The translations under genes and the position numbers were made by a program. Shown piece after piece: positions 41,907-53,099 of a DNA stretch of 64,000 nucleotides (position 1 is the first letter of the stretch; the number at the start of each line of letters is the position of its first letter). The notes beneath the pieces are model-generated. The model saw nothing but the letters and a program-made list of their open reading frames with translations. It searched no databases and was not told the DNA's origin. This DNA is from Tolypocladium sp. Sup5 PDA-1 (Eukaryota; Ascomycota; Sordariomycetes; Hypocreales; Ophiocordycipitaceae), in the NCBI GenBank assembly GCA_000750105.3, contig JPHH03000006.1, forward strand, positions 558,001 to 622,000, given 5' to 3'.

Positions 41907-43387
41907 ATGGCTCAGCAGCCCCTGCCCACGTCGGCGCAGCCTACCGACATCTACGGCGGAGGTGCGTCTCCCACTCTCATCCTCCCTCGCGATGCGTCGC
42001 GAAGGTCTTGGGTCTACGCCAGCTAACAATCCGTCCAGATGAGGTCTCTGCCCTCGTCCTCGACCCCGGGTACTGCAACACGCGCGCAGGCTTCGCCGGC
42101 GAAGATGTCCCCAAGTCGATCCTCCCCTCCTTCTACGGCCACTTCACCAGCGACCCGGAGCGAGACGTCTTTGGCGACGAGTGCCTCATCCCCCGCGCCG
42201 ACTTCGAGGTCCGCAACTACATGAACAAGGACAGCGTCGTCGAGGACTGGGATGTCGCAGCCAAAATTTGGGAACACATGTTGATTAAGCGTCTTCAACC
42301 CGAGCGCGCGACACCGCCATCCAAGAATGGCCTGAATGACGACGTCAAGGAGCAGGACGGCGAGGGGGACGTGGCCATGGAGGAGGCCGAGGCCCAAGAG
42401 AAACCTCTGCAGGAGAACCCGCTGCTGATGACGGAGGCGCCCTGGAACACGCCAAAGGCGAGAGAAAAGGCCATCGAGATCATCATGGAGAACTGGGGAT
42501 GCCCGGCCTTTTGGTTGAGCCGCACGCCGGTCCTCTCTGCCTTTGCCGCCGGAAAGGCGACCGCCCTGGTCATCGATATCGGCGGCTCCAACACTTCGGT
42601 CACGGCTATTCACGATGGAATGGTCCTCAAGCGATCCATTCAGCGCTCCCCCGTCGGTGGCCTGTGGCTGTCGTCACAGCTTCGCAACATGTGGGAGACG
42701 TCCGAGCCCAAGGTCAACCTGGTTCCGACCTTTATGGTTGAGAACAAGTCGCCAGTGGATGCCGGCACGCCTGCCCAGGCACGGCTGCGAAAATTCCCCT
42801 ACCAGATCAGCGACTCCTTCCGCGCTTACGAGGACGAGCGCGTGTTGACCGAGTTCAAGGAGTCAGTGGTCGAGGTGTGGCGCGGACCAGGCCGATACAG
42901 CGCGCCAGGAAACGAAGACTACGTCAAGACACAGCCCGGCCGCGTGTTTGAGATGCCCGACGGCTACAACCAGATGTGGCGCGAGCAACGGTTCAAGGCC
43001 ACAGAGGGCATGTGGGACGAGAACGCCGGATACCCCGTGCCGGAGTCGGAGCGCCTCACCAAGGCCCAGACGATCCCGGAGCTCATCCGCGCGGCGCTCG
43101 GTGCCGTCGACGTGGACCTGCGCGGCAACCTGCTCGCCAACGTGGTCGTCACTGGTAGCACCAGTCTCATCAACGGATTCAACGACCGCCTCAACAACGA
43201 GCTGACGGCCATGTACCCCGGCTTGAAGGTCAAGATCCACGCCGCTGGTCTGACGAGCGAGAGGCGGTTCGGCGCCTGGATCGGCGGCAGCATCCTGGCC
43301 AGTTTGGGCACCTTCCATCAGATGTGGATATCGCGGAAGGAGTACGAGGAGAACGGCCCCGGCGTGGTCGAGAAGCGTTGCAAGTAA
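41907..43387 (+). CDS. arp4: ARP4, nuclear actin-related protein
   Basis: Exons 41907-41961 and 42039-43387 give 467 residues. The actin fold is clear: VSALVLDPGYCNTRAGFAGEDVPKSILPS (first phosphate loop), ENWGCPAFWLSRTPVLSAFAAGKATALVIDIGGSNTSVTAIHDG (second phosphate loop) and the C-terminal VVTGSTSLINGFNDRL ... RRFGAWIGGSILASLGTFHQMWISRKEYEE. An acidic insert near residues 110-150 replaces the actin loop. The overall features match Arp4, the shared subunit of NuA4 histone acetyltransferase and the SWR1 and INO80 remodellers. The small first exon (MAQQPLPTSAQPTDIYGG) and its GTGCGT...GCTAAC...CCAG intron are typical for the family. Confidence 0.92.
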
Positions 43388-43660
43388 GCAAAGAGCCTAA
43401 GCGGCGCGGGGGGGAATTCTGGCGTACGGAGTCGGGAGAGATGAGCTTTTCATTTGCGAATAGGACGGGTAGGAAGTGTTGGCACGCGAGACAAAAACCA
43501 GTGAAGGGTAGTATGTAGACTTGAATCAATTGCAAATGTATAGGCATGGCCTTGCTCGTACCTGGCGATTGTATCTGGCGATTGTATCTGGCTAGCCGTC
43601 GTAACCAACATCACAGCGCTTACTTGCGTATATGCTTTCCAAGTGAAAGGATCGTGACCG

Positions 43661-44620
43661 TTACTCCTCCTCGTCCTCATTCTCAGCTTCCGTCTCCCTC
43701 TCGGCCTGTACCTGCCTCTCGGCCCGCCTCGTCTTGACCCAGGCCCCCAGCTCATCCCAAATCTCCTGCTTCTCGGCCGGCGACAGCGCCGCCGCAAGGC
43801 CACTCGTGCTACTCGCCACAAACACCTTCGCACCCGGCCACTCGCCCTCAATCACACCCATATTCTCCCCCTCGTCCTGCCAGCCATACCGAAACGCCTT
43901 CCCCACAGGCCGCCCGCCGTGGCGCACGCGCCAGATGCTCTCCCAGATGCTCTTCCCCACGACGCACATGCTCTCGGGCCGCCAGGTGCGGGCTTTCTCC
44001 TCGAGCAGCGCCACGCCGTCGTCCATCTCGCGGCGGCTGAGCTCGGCGCCGTTGCGGCTCGGACGGGCGACGATATTGGTCAGCCCGAGCGAGTACAGCG
44101 CCGGCATCTGGCGGTCCTCGTCGGCGCGGCACGGCCGGGGCGTGACGCCGCTGGAGAAGAGCAGCTTCCAGAAGAGGTTGGAGGGGTGGGCGTAGGCGTG
44201 CCCCGTGCGGGCCGTCTGGATGCCCGGGTTGAGGCCGACGAAGAGGACGAGCAGGTTGGGCGCGATGGCATCGGGCAGCAGGGGGAGGTGGGCGTAGGTC
44301 GAAGGCGGAGCGTAGCCGGCGCCGGGGCGCTTGCGTTTCTTACCTTTGGCTGGTGAGGATGAGCCGGGAGAGCGGTTGCGGGAGGCTGAGCGTTCTCGTG
44401 AAGATGCCTGAGAGGGCTCGGCGGCGGTGTTGCTGGTGTTGCTGATGGGCGAGGCAACAGCGGATGAGGTTGCGCTCCGTCGCGGGTTTCGACGGGGAAG
44501 TGTCTTTGGGGCGCTGTACTTGAAGTCGTCGAGCTGGAGCCGGCCCTTGAACGTTGCCGGCTCGCGTGAGCCAGCTTCCTTGTCTCCTTCCATCTGTTGT
44601 TGGTCCGGAGCTGATGGCAT
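43661..44620 (-). CDS. G/T(U)-mismatch DNA glycosylase (TDG/Thp1 type)
   Basis: Single exon, 319 residues. A basic, Ser-rich N-terminus with a likely nuclear signal (GKKRKRP near residue 93) leads to a MUG/TDG-type uracil glycosylase fold. The active-site motif is GLNPG, with catalytic-position Asn131 (VLFVGLNPGIQTARTGHAYAHPSNLFWKLL). The second motif, normally MPSSSAR, reads VASSTSGLAA. LTNIVARPSR and the WIP-like CVVGKSIWE segments are also family features. The enzyme removes U or T opposite G and starts base-excision repair. The acidic Glu-rich tail is variable. Only the first residues before MPSAPDQQQ are uncertain. Confidence 0.9.
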   Translation of the reverse strand: MPSAPDQQQMEGDKEAGSREPATFKGRLQLDDFKYSAPKTLPRRNPRRSATSSAVASPISNTSNTAAEPSQASSRERSASRNRSPGSSSPAKGKKRKRPGAGYAPPSTYAHLPLLPDAIAPNLLVLFVGLNPGIQTARTGHAYAHPSNLFWKLLFSSGVTPRPCRADEDRQMPALYSLGLTNIVARPSRNGAELSRREMDDGVALLEEKARTWRPESMCVVGKSIWESIWRVRHGGRPVGKAFRYGWQDEGENMGVIEGEWPGAKVFVASSTSGLAAALSPAEKQEIWDELGAWVKTRRAERQVQAERETEAENEDEEE

Positions 44621-45957
44621 CGAAGGCAGAGTGAAGAGTGAACGTGGTGTCTCGACGGTTTGTGACGGTGGACTTCACTCGAGGGGAGGATGTCACAGCA
44701 TTCTTTAAAATTAACCCACGCCTAGAGGTAGATTCAATGTGTAAATTCTTTCACCGGTTTCGTCCCCGTGATGGCTCTGCTGCCTGCTTGTATGTACAGT
44801 TTACCCGAGCTGTATTCACGCAGAGGCTGAGATGTGGCCAGGTACGGAGCACAGTCACTTTGTAATTAGCTGAAGCGGCTGAGGATCTCCAGGGGCTTTC
44901 ACTGGGTTGCTGGCCGTCATCCAGACCTGTCCTTCAACACCATCGCCAACCAGCAGCCGTTGCTACACTGAGGTTGCCCTACGGGGTCCTTTCGGCCCCT
45001 CATCTCCAGGCATCAAGGCAAAACACTGGCGAAATGGACAATTGGGGGCGATGCTATTTTGAGCGCGGCCCAATTTGCTGCGCCTCCAAACCTGTCGCTC
45101 CAGGCCGGCGGCGAGTGGGAAAAGTGCAGCGCAGTGAGCCCCCATCTCAGCCTCCGCCTCGCTGAGCACGGCTTCCATGCATACTTTTCAGGGCCCCCCC
45201 CGGTTGGGCCCCGTTGGTTGCCCGGTGCAGGATCCACCCCTGGAGCCGATCTCCCCGTACGAGTATGTACGGGTTGGCACGACGTCAACACCCGGTGCTG
45301 GATACGAGACGCTTTGGCTGGTGTCTCTGGAAGGGCCGAGTCCGTAGCATTGAATCGCGTTTCGCCACTGCCATGATGTTTTCGGGTGGCATTCACCAGG
45401 GGCGTTGGATCTCAGTCACGTCGTTTTCGTCCCTTCTCGCAACATCGAAACGGGGCAGAACACAACGACAAGGCAGCTCAGAGAGGGCGGCGGTGGCTTT
45501 GTCTCAGCTCAGGCGGCGCTAGACAATGGCCTTGTCTGCCGTGAGATGCCAGACGGTGAGATTGGGCGAGAAAAGAGCCGCGTCGTTGGTGGGCCAGACA
45601 GCAGTGGGCTTTTTTTACTTCAACGCCATACTTAGGTAGGGGATGGGAGGGGCAGCTGGGCCCTGAAAGCACCCCCCTGTGCCTCGCTGGGCTGCACCGA
45701 GCTGCTGCCCCTCCAACTCAGGTGGCTCCTCGACCCTGGAAACGAGGTGCAAGCTCCTGGGCTTGACTGGGGCTCAACGACGTCAGCCCGCTTCCGAACG
45801 AGGACCAGCAGCACTGTTTACTTATAACGTGCAGCCACCACCACCGCCGCCGTCTTTCCTTCTCTTTGCCTCCATTCTCTCGTCTCTCTCCCATCTTCAC
45901 CCCTTGTCTCCCAATTGACCACCGACCAGCTCACGCCTCCTCCTGAAAGCTCCCGTC
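44621..45957. other. Divergent intergenic region, 1.3 kb
   Basis: Between the glycosylase and UAP1. No gene seen. Near 45840-45950 a C/T-rich leader precedes the UAP1 start. Confidence 0.55.
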
Positions 45958-47522
45958 ATGGACAAGGTCAAGGAAATCCTGCACATTGCCTCCAAGCCCT
46001 CGGCTGGGGCCCCTGCCGTGCCGTCTCCCGAGGCCCTCGCCGGGCTCCGGGAGCAGTACACCAAGGCCGGCCAGGACCACGTCCTGACCTTCTACGAATC
46101 GCTCGGCAGCGACGAAAAGGGCGCCCTGTTCGAGCAGCTCTCCCGGTTCGACCCGGCCCACATCAACGACATCGCGACGCGGGCCCTCAGCCCGGCGGAG
46201 ACGGAACATACCCCTGACACGCTCGAGCCGCTGCCCGACTCCGCCACAGCCAGCATCCTCGACTCCAGCGCCGACGACATCAGCAAGTGGTACGGCTCGG
46301 GCCTCGACCTCATCGGCCAGAACAAGGTGGCCGTCGTGCTCATGGCCGGCGGCCAGGGCACCCGCCTCGGCAGCTCTGCGCCCAAGGGCTGCTACGACAT
46401 CGGCCTGCCCTCCCGCAAGTCGCTCTTCCAGATCCAGGCCGAGCGCATCCGCAAGATCCAGGAGCTGGCCGCCAAGAAGGTCGGCGGCAGCTCCGCCGTC
46501 GTGCCCTGGTACGTCATGACCAGCGGGCCGACCCGCGAGCCGACGCAGCAGTTCTTCCAGGAGAACAAGTACTTTGGCCTCGACAGCGCCAACGTCAAGA
46601 TCTTCGACCAGGGCGTCCTGCCCTGCATCTCCAACGACGGCAAGATCCTGCTCGAGACCAAGGGCAAGGTGGCCGTGGCCCCCGACGGCAACGGCGGCAT
46701 CTACCAGGCCCTGATCCTGTCGGGCGTGCTCGACGACATGCGCAAGCGCGGCATCCAGCACATCCACGCCTACTGCGTCGACAACTGCCTCGTCAAGGTC
46801 GCCGACCCCGTCTTCATCGGCTTCTCGGCCTCGCTGGACGTCGACATCGCCACCAAGGTCGTCCGCAAGCGCAACGCCACCGAGTCGGTCGGCCTGATCC
46901 TATCCAAGAACGGCAAGCCCGACGTCGTCGAGTACTCGGAGATCGACCAGGCCACCGCCGAGGCCGAGGACCCCAAGCACGCCGGCGTCCTCAAGTTCCG
47001 CGCCGCCAACATCGTCAACCACTACTACTCCTTCCGCTTCCTCGAGTCCATCCCCCAGTGGGCGCACAAGCTACCGCACCACGTTGCCCGCAAGAAGATC
47101 CCTACCATCGACCTCAAGTCCGGCGCAATGGTGAAGCCCGAGTCTCCCAACGGCATCAAGCTGGAGCAGTTCGTCTTTGACGTCTTCCCCCTGCTGTCGC
47201 TGGACAAGTTTGCCTGCATGGAGGTCCGCCGTGAGGACGAGTTCTCGCCTCTGAAGAACGCCCGGGGCAAGGGCGAGGACGACCCAGATACCAGCAAGCG
47301 CGATATCATGGCCCAAGGCCAGCGCTGGGCGCAGGAGGCCGGAGCCACGGTCGTGGCCGAGGGCGGTGTCGAGGTGTCACCCCTCATCAGCTACGTAAGT
47401 CGAATCCTCCACAGCTACGCAGATCTGCTTCGATGCTAACAACGATTTCACAGGGCGGCGAGGGCCTCGAGAAGCTCAAGGACACCAGCATCACCGCTCC
47501 CGCTGTACTGGAGCGGGAGTAA
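45958..47522 (+). CDS. uap1: UDP-N-acetylglucosamine pyrophosphorylase
   Basis: Exons 45958-47394 and 47454-47522 give 501 residues, the usual length. The nucleotide-sugar pyrophosphorylase signature is LMAGGQGTRLGSSAPKG from residue 128. Other family blocks are WYVMTSGPTREPTQQFF, VAVAPDGNGGIYQAL, HAYCVDNCLVKVADPVFIGF and FVFDVFPLLSLDKFACMEVRREDEFSPLKNA. The enzyme makes UDP-GlcNAc from UTP and GlcNAc-1-phosphate in the cytosol, feeding chitin, N-glycan and GPI-anchor synthesis. The last 22 residues are in a separate exon after a 59-nt intron (GTAAGT, GCTAAC, CACAG). Confidence 0.94.
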
Positions 47523-47898
47523 AAAGTGTTTTCGGCAAGGAGAGCCTTGTGAGGTTTGCTTTTGTTTGGCGTTTACTGCGCGGGTACGGATACAGGGAAT
47601 GATGATTTTTTTTCCGGTTTTTTTTTTTTTTTTTTACATATGGGATCTAGCCAGCCAGAACTGCACCAGGGACAGTCGGCGAGCGATGGTACATGGGACG
47701 GGTTCGCACATTTGATGGAGCGTGAGGGTAATGAGCAAGAAGCACTAATACGGTGACTCTACTGTACCATACAGCATATTACTTGTGAGGGGACGTGTCT
47801 TTTCTACATGATCTACGTGACTTTATATTCAAAGCCCGTCTTGTCTGTGGGCTGCATCTAAATACCTCTATGCCTTCCTTGCTTGCTCAAAGCCCCAT
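47523..47898. other. Convergent intergenic region
   Basis: 3' flanks of UAP1 and thioredoxin reductase, with a long T tract. Confidence 0.55.
47618..47635 (+). repeat. Poly-T tract (18)
   Basis: Homopolymer run 96 bp past the UAP1 stop. Confidence 0.85.
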
Positions 47899-49106
47899 CT
47901 AGTCCTCCTGCTCGACGAGAAACTTTTCCGCCTCGAGAGCAGCCATGCATCCAGTACCTGCGAGCTAGTTAGCGGCCGCAAGTTCAAAAGCTCGGTTTCA
48001 AGTGAAGAAGCCTACCGGCGCTGGTAATGGCCTGGCGGTAGCGCTTGTCCTGCACGTCACCCGCCGCAAAGACGCCATCGATGCTGGTCTGCGTCGTGCC
48101 GGGGACGGTCTTGATGTAGCCGTCCTCGTCCATGTCGACCTGGCCCTTGACGAGCGCGGTGGCCGGGTCGTGGCCGATGGCGTAGAACAGGCCGTTGGCC
48201 TCGACGACCTCGTCCTTGCCCGTGGCGTTGTCGCGCACGACGAGGTGGCTCATGAGGCCGTCGGGGCCGCCGCGCACCTCGGTGGCGTGGCTGTTGAAGC
48301 GCACCGTGACTTTCTTGTTGGCGAGGAGGCGCGTGGCCATGGTCTTGCTGGCGCGGAGGACGTCGCGGCGCACGAGGACGGTGACGTGGGAGCCGTACTT
48401 GGTCAGGAACGTGGCCTCTTCAGCGGCCGAGTCGCCGCCGCCGATGACGAAGAGCGGCTTGTTGCGGAAGATGGGCACGGCGCCGTCGCACACGGCGCAG
48501 GCGGAGATGCCGTTCTGCCAGTACTTGTCCTCGCCGGGGAGGTTGAGGCGGCGGGCCGAGGCGCCGGTGGCGACGATGACGGCGTCGGCCGTGTGCGTCT
48601 CGTCCGGGTTGAACTCGGTGCTGTACTTGAAGGGCCGCGCCGAGAGGTCGAGCTTGGTGACGGTGTCGGTGATGATTTCCGTGCCGAAGCGCTCCGACTG
48701 GGCGCGCATGTTGTCCTACGAGACACACACGGGCGTCAGCGGGCCTGCGGTGCTGACTGTCAAGGGGAGAGGAGAAGGGGGCTCACCATCAACTCCTGGC
48801 CCATGATGCCCTTGGGGAAGCCCGGGTAGTTTTCCACCTCGGTCGTGGTCGTCAATTGGCCTCCCGCCGCCGTGCCGTTGGCCATAAAGCCCTCATACAG
48901 GACGGCTACGTCTCCAGGTCAGCATCACCACTCCCCATCTTCCATCCAGAAACACTCACGCTTCAGTTCCGCCCGGGACAGGTACACGGCCGCGGTATGG
49001 GCCGCGGGCCCAGACCCGATGACTGCACCCGTCAGTATTCGCATCTCTCCCGTCTCGCATCCCTCGTACACAGCGGGAGCGGCATACCGACAACCTTGCT
49101 ATGCAT
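47899..49106 (-). CDS. trr1: Thioredoxin reductase (NADPH, low-Mr type)
   Basis: Five exons on the minus strand: 49106-49088, 49022-48960, 48905-48787, 48715-48016, 47957-47899, giving 319 residues. An N-terminal FAD-binding turn VVVIGSGPAAHTAA (from residue 5), the redox motif CAVC at 140-143 (ISACAVCDGAVPIFRN), an NADPH-binding FVIGGGDSAAEEA, and a C-terminal FAD motif DGVFAAGDVQDKRYRQAITSAGTGCMAA. This is the two-domain enzyme of bacteria, fungi and plants that reduces thioredoxin. Neighbours give no sign of a gliotoxin-type cluster, so it is the housekeeping copy. Introns are 54-71 nt; the first exon is only 19 nt. Confidence 0.93.
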
Positions 49107-49910
49107 TCTCCTCGCTCCAAGCTCCTTTGGCGGCACACTCGTCTTCTGGAACGCCGTCGCCGCAGCCGCAATCGATAGCCCAGCACTCGATCTGAGCGTC
49201 CGCGCGAACCGTGAGGCGGACAGTTTGGCGGCTTGTTTTCTGCCTTGGGTCGTGTGGGCGCGTGTGTAGAAGCGGTTCGTTGGTTCGTTGGTTCGTTCGT
49301 TCGTTCGCGTACCTCGTATATATATGTCGTGTCGTGTGGTTTGCGCGCGTTCGAACTTCGCGATGTCGCAATGGCGGGGTGGTCAAGTTAAAAAGAAAAA
49401 AGGGAGCGGGACGGTAGTCGGCGTTGAGAGCCCCGGAGATGCGCTAGCACGGGCTGCGGTCCAACGCCACGTCTCACGGAGCACTACGAGTATGGAATTA
49501 CGGATGTCGATTTCTAAGCTGCCAATGCTCCTCCGGTGGAGCGTAGGCGCAATCTGGAACATCTTCTTCGTAAATGCGAGAGACGGAGACTGTCGTCGTG
49601 ATCGGTTGCGCCATCGGATATCGCCCCTTCCGTTGACTAAGCCTCGTGGGCGACATCGAACGTCTGCCATCAAGGGACACGGCAGGTGATGTTGACGTCG
49701 CGGTTCACGAGACTCGAAGAAAGACAGCATCTGCCCCTTCCCATGGATTTTGGATTTGCAGCTTAGTAGGCATACTAGTATCGTGGTTTCTGGACCATCG
49801 CATCGCAACAACAATAGAAGCCATGTGTCCTCGGCTCGTCGGCAACGTCCAGAGCGTACGGCCTACAAGGTCGCATCACGTCCTGTGACGGTACTGCAGG
49901 TCTGCATCAT
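49107..49910. other. Intergenic region
   Basis: Thioredoxin reductase promoter and VPS53 3' flank. Holds a TTCG-type microsatellite; no gene seen. Confidence 0.55.
49275..49308. repeat. TTCG/TTGG tetranucleotide microsatellite
   Basis: About eight 4-bp units (GTTCGTTG then GTTC repeats), some 170 bp upstream of the thioredoxin reductase start. Confidence 0.8.
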
Positions 49911-52537
49911 CTACCGCTGCCCCTCCTCCGCGCCGACGCTCCCGTCCCGCTTCCCGAACCTCGCGCCGAGCCCCCCAAAGTCCTTCTTGAAGAACTTGCC
50001 AAAGTGGCGCAGGTTCTCGTTGATGGTCGCCTTCTCCGAGCCGCTCGGCCCTCCGCGGTCCGCCCCGCTGCCCGTCCCGATATCCCGCGCCGCGCTGAGC
50101 AGCTTCTCCCCCAGCGACCCGGCGTCGAAGCGAGTCGTCGCCGAGGCCGCGCTCAGCGCCGCCGTCGGGTTCATCACCCCGAGCCCCGTGCTGACGCCGC
50201 CGCCGCCGCCCAGGTTGGAGCCCGTCATCAGCGGCGTCAGGAGCGGCGAGCTCTGCACCAGCTTGTCGTTGGCGCTGCCTTCGCGGTGGATGCCGAAGAG
50301 CTCGATGAGGTGTGCCTGGTCTTGCTTGCGCACCCCCTTGAGTTCCAGGATCTTCTTGAAGTTGGTGTCGGAACGGTCCCCTATGTGGATGAGGTAGGCT
50401 TGTACGAGTCCTTCTGGCGGCGATGCCCGCACTTGCAGTGTCTTGAGTAGCGGGTCCATCCGGTTCATCGAGTGCTCAACCCTCCTCACGAAGCCTGGCG
50501 GAGGCGGCTGCTGGTTTGGAGACGGGCTGTGGTGTGTCATCAAGCTTCCAAACGACTTTGTGAGAGCATACTTGTCAACAAGCATCTGCACAAGATGTTA
50601 GCACATGTCTCGCTGCTCTCTTCAGACCATAATGTCAGGGTGCCTTGCCTGTTGTGCGCCGATCTCCGAGATGGGCCGGCACTGTACAATGCTGTTGACG
50701 TAGCCCGTCGCCAGATGCTCCACGAGGTTGTCGCAGAAGGCTCTCGCGTACTGCTGCTTCGCCACCACGCCCAGAATCTCCTCCGTCTTCCCGTTGACAT
50801 GCCTCACCAGCTCTCCCACATAGGAGCTCTGGTCGCCCGCACTGTCCATGGTGCTCCAGTTGGTGTTCTTCATCTCTCGCCAGATACCCTCGCAGTCCAG
50901 CTCCACCATGTGCACCAGCGCCAGCACCGCCGCACTTGCCACTCCCAGAAAGGCGTCTGACTGCGACGAGAGGTCCACCCTGGGCACGAGGTCGTTGTCA
51001 ATGCGCTTCTTGATGTTCTCCTCCAGTTGGTTCGTATTGAGGTGCCAAAAGTCCGCCGTGTTCAGCACCAGCACCGCGTCTTGGACAGACGGGCCGTGCT
51101 GTCCGCCAGCCTGCAGCTTGTGAAGCAGAACTTGCTGTGCGTACTCGTCCAGATACTTTGCCAGTGTCTTCGAAAGATCCAACAAGCGCTCGCTGGTAGA
51201 CAGCTTCGCGCACTGTGACAGCGTGAGCTTGTAGAAGTGGAACAGCTCAATGGCCGACGTCATGACAGCCTGCGGTGAGAATTCCTCGTCTGGCGGCATG
51301 GGCGGCTGGATGCGGTACTTGGGCATCATGGCCGCCAGCTGCCTGTCCTGGGATTCCACCCACAGGCTGAGATACGGCTCGAAGGCGACCGAGATGAGCC
51401 CGTTGAAGCTGTGCGTCTTCTCCTCCACCGAGCTGAGCGTGTCGATGCTCGCTCGCGGCTCGTTTGAGAAGCGCTTCTCCAGGCTCTGCTCAAAGTCGAG
51501 CGTTTCTTGCAGGCAGCTGAGCAGCAGGTTGACGTCGACCTTGTTGCCGTCTGCATGCCGCATGCTTCGCTCCAGGATGCCTTTGAAATCGTCGCGCGTC
51601 CCGTCACAAAAGGCCGTTGCCAGGAGTTCGTTCACCCGCCAGTGGGGAGGGAAGATCATGGCGTGCTCGTCCTCGTGCGTCTTCATCGTTCGCTTGAACC
51701 ACGAGTATCGTCGCCCGATGTTGTCCAAGCTCCCCGCCTCGTCATTGCCCCGGAAGACCTGCCGATACTCCCGCAGCTCGGTATTGATGTACCAGTTGAC
51801 GAGTCGAGACTTTGCCGAGTCTCCCAAGGCATCCATGACATGGCAGGCCTCCACCAGCACGCCCTTCTTGGCGGCGACCTCGCCTTTGGCGAACGCCATC
51901 TCAAAGTCCTCGCAGACCTGCTCCAGGAGTTCGCGCTGCAGCTCCGAGACCTCGCGGCTCAGCGTCGCAATCTGCTCGATGCTCCTGTAGCTGTTGAAGT
52001 GCTTCATCAGCTGCAGCACCGCCTGCAGCAGGCCCGCGCACTCCCGGTACTGCCGCGTCTTCGCCAGCCCCCTGAGCTGCTCGTACGCCGTCGTCAGCAT
52101 CTGCAGGCGCTTCAGGGCCGTCATGCTGAGCGTCAGGTTCCTCTTCGTGCCATCTAGTCGCTTGATGTCCGCCGTCATCGACGTGATATTCTGCTCCGTC
52201 TCTATCGCGCGCGATCGCACCGTCTCGATCTTGCGGAACAGCTGCGCCAGCTCGGTCTGGGCCGACTGCATCCGCTCGAGGCTCGAGTCGGGCTTGTAGG
52301 CCTGCGCCAGCTCGAGGGTGTCGATTTCGTGGGACAGCTCATTCTGGCGAGCCTTCAGTGTCTGCGAGACTTGGCTTATTGACGATACGGTCGACGGGTG
52401 GGAGAAAAGCAGGTTGAGATGGACCATGGGATCGTAGTCGACTGTTTCCAGGGGTCAGTCGCAACAGCTCGACTCGCGGCACGAGAGGCGCCTTTACCTG
52501 CGTCCATGGACGAAGCCTCCCCCAAGCCCCCGTTCAT
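49911..52537 (-). CDS. vps53: VPS53, GARP tethering-complex subunit
   Basis: Exons 52537-52498, 52441-50649 and 50585-49911 give 835 residues. The N-terminus VDYDPMVHLNLLFSHPSTVSSISQV leads to a long coiled-coil (MTADIKRLDGTKRNLTLSMTALKRLQMLTTAYEQLRGL). The central helical rods include LLEQVCEDFEMAF and the C-terminal part has MDPLLKTLQVRASPPEGLVQAYLIHIGDRSDTNFKKILELKGVRKQDQAHLIELF, all characteristic of Vps53. GARP tethers endosome-derived vesicles at the late Golgi. The last intron (50586-50648) starts GCAAGG, a GC-AG intron, and joins GAQQ to MLVDKYALTKSF. A Gly-rich variable tail follows. Confidence 0.93.
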
Positions 52538-53099
52538 TGTCTCGGACGGATGGGACCAGCCAAAGCCGGCCGTGCAATAGCTCTACTCGCAATATGCTGC
52601 TGCTTGTCGCAAAAGAAGATGCTCCCCGCCGTGCACTGTGAACTTGAAGCTACCGGGACCTTGACGGGGCACCTGTCATCTTGCGCCAGCGACAGCTGAA
52701 TGGAAAGGTGGGTCCCGTTGTGGCGCATGGGAGCGAATGCCCTCCTAGCCTACCCTGTACTTGAACCGTCCGCGGTGGACGTTTGCTCTCTTTTTGACGT
52801 CGATATGAGTATGATTTATCGAGGTGTTTGGCTTCTCCTAAAACACATTGGCCGGTTCATTATGCCTACGTCTGTACGCTAGGCTTGGAGCGCGGCGAAA
52901 AGGCATCTCCTCACCGTGAAGAAACAGACCTCGTGGCAGTTTACCACAGCACCTGGAGATATCTGTCCATTTGTCACATGGATAATCATGAAGTATTTGT
53001 TTTAAAGGGGTGAAAGCATTACTTGTTCGTTGCAGCGCAACTACTGCTGCCTTGTACTGCCCAGTTTGCCGCATCCCTGCCGGCAAGGTACCCCAACCA
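52538..53099. other. Intergenic region
   Basis: VPS53 promoter and 3' flank of the FN3/coiled-coil gene; no other signal. Confidence 0.55.

Noticed and set aside
46287..47180. 297-codon plus-strand frame rich in Arg/Pro
   Set aside because: Alternate frame of UAP1 with extreme composition; UAP1 is unequivocal.
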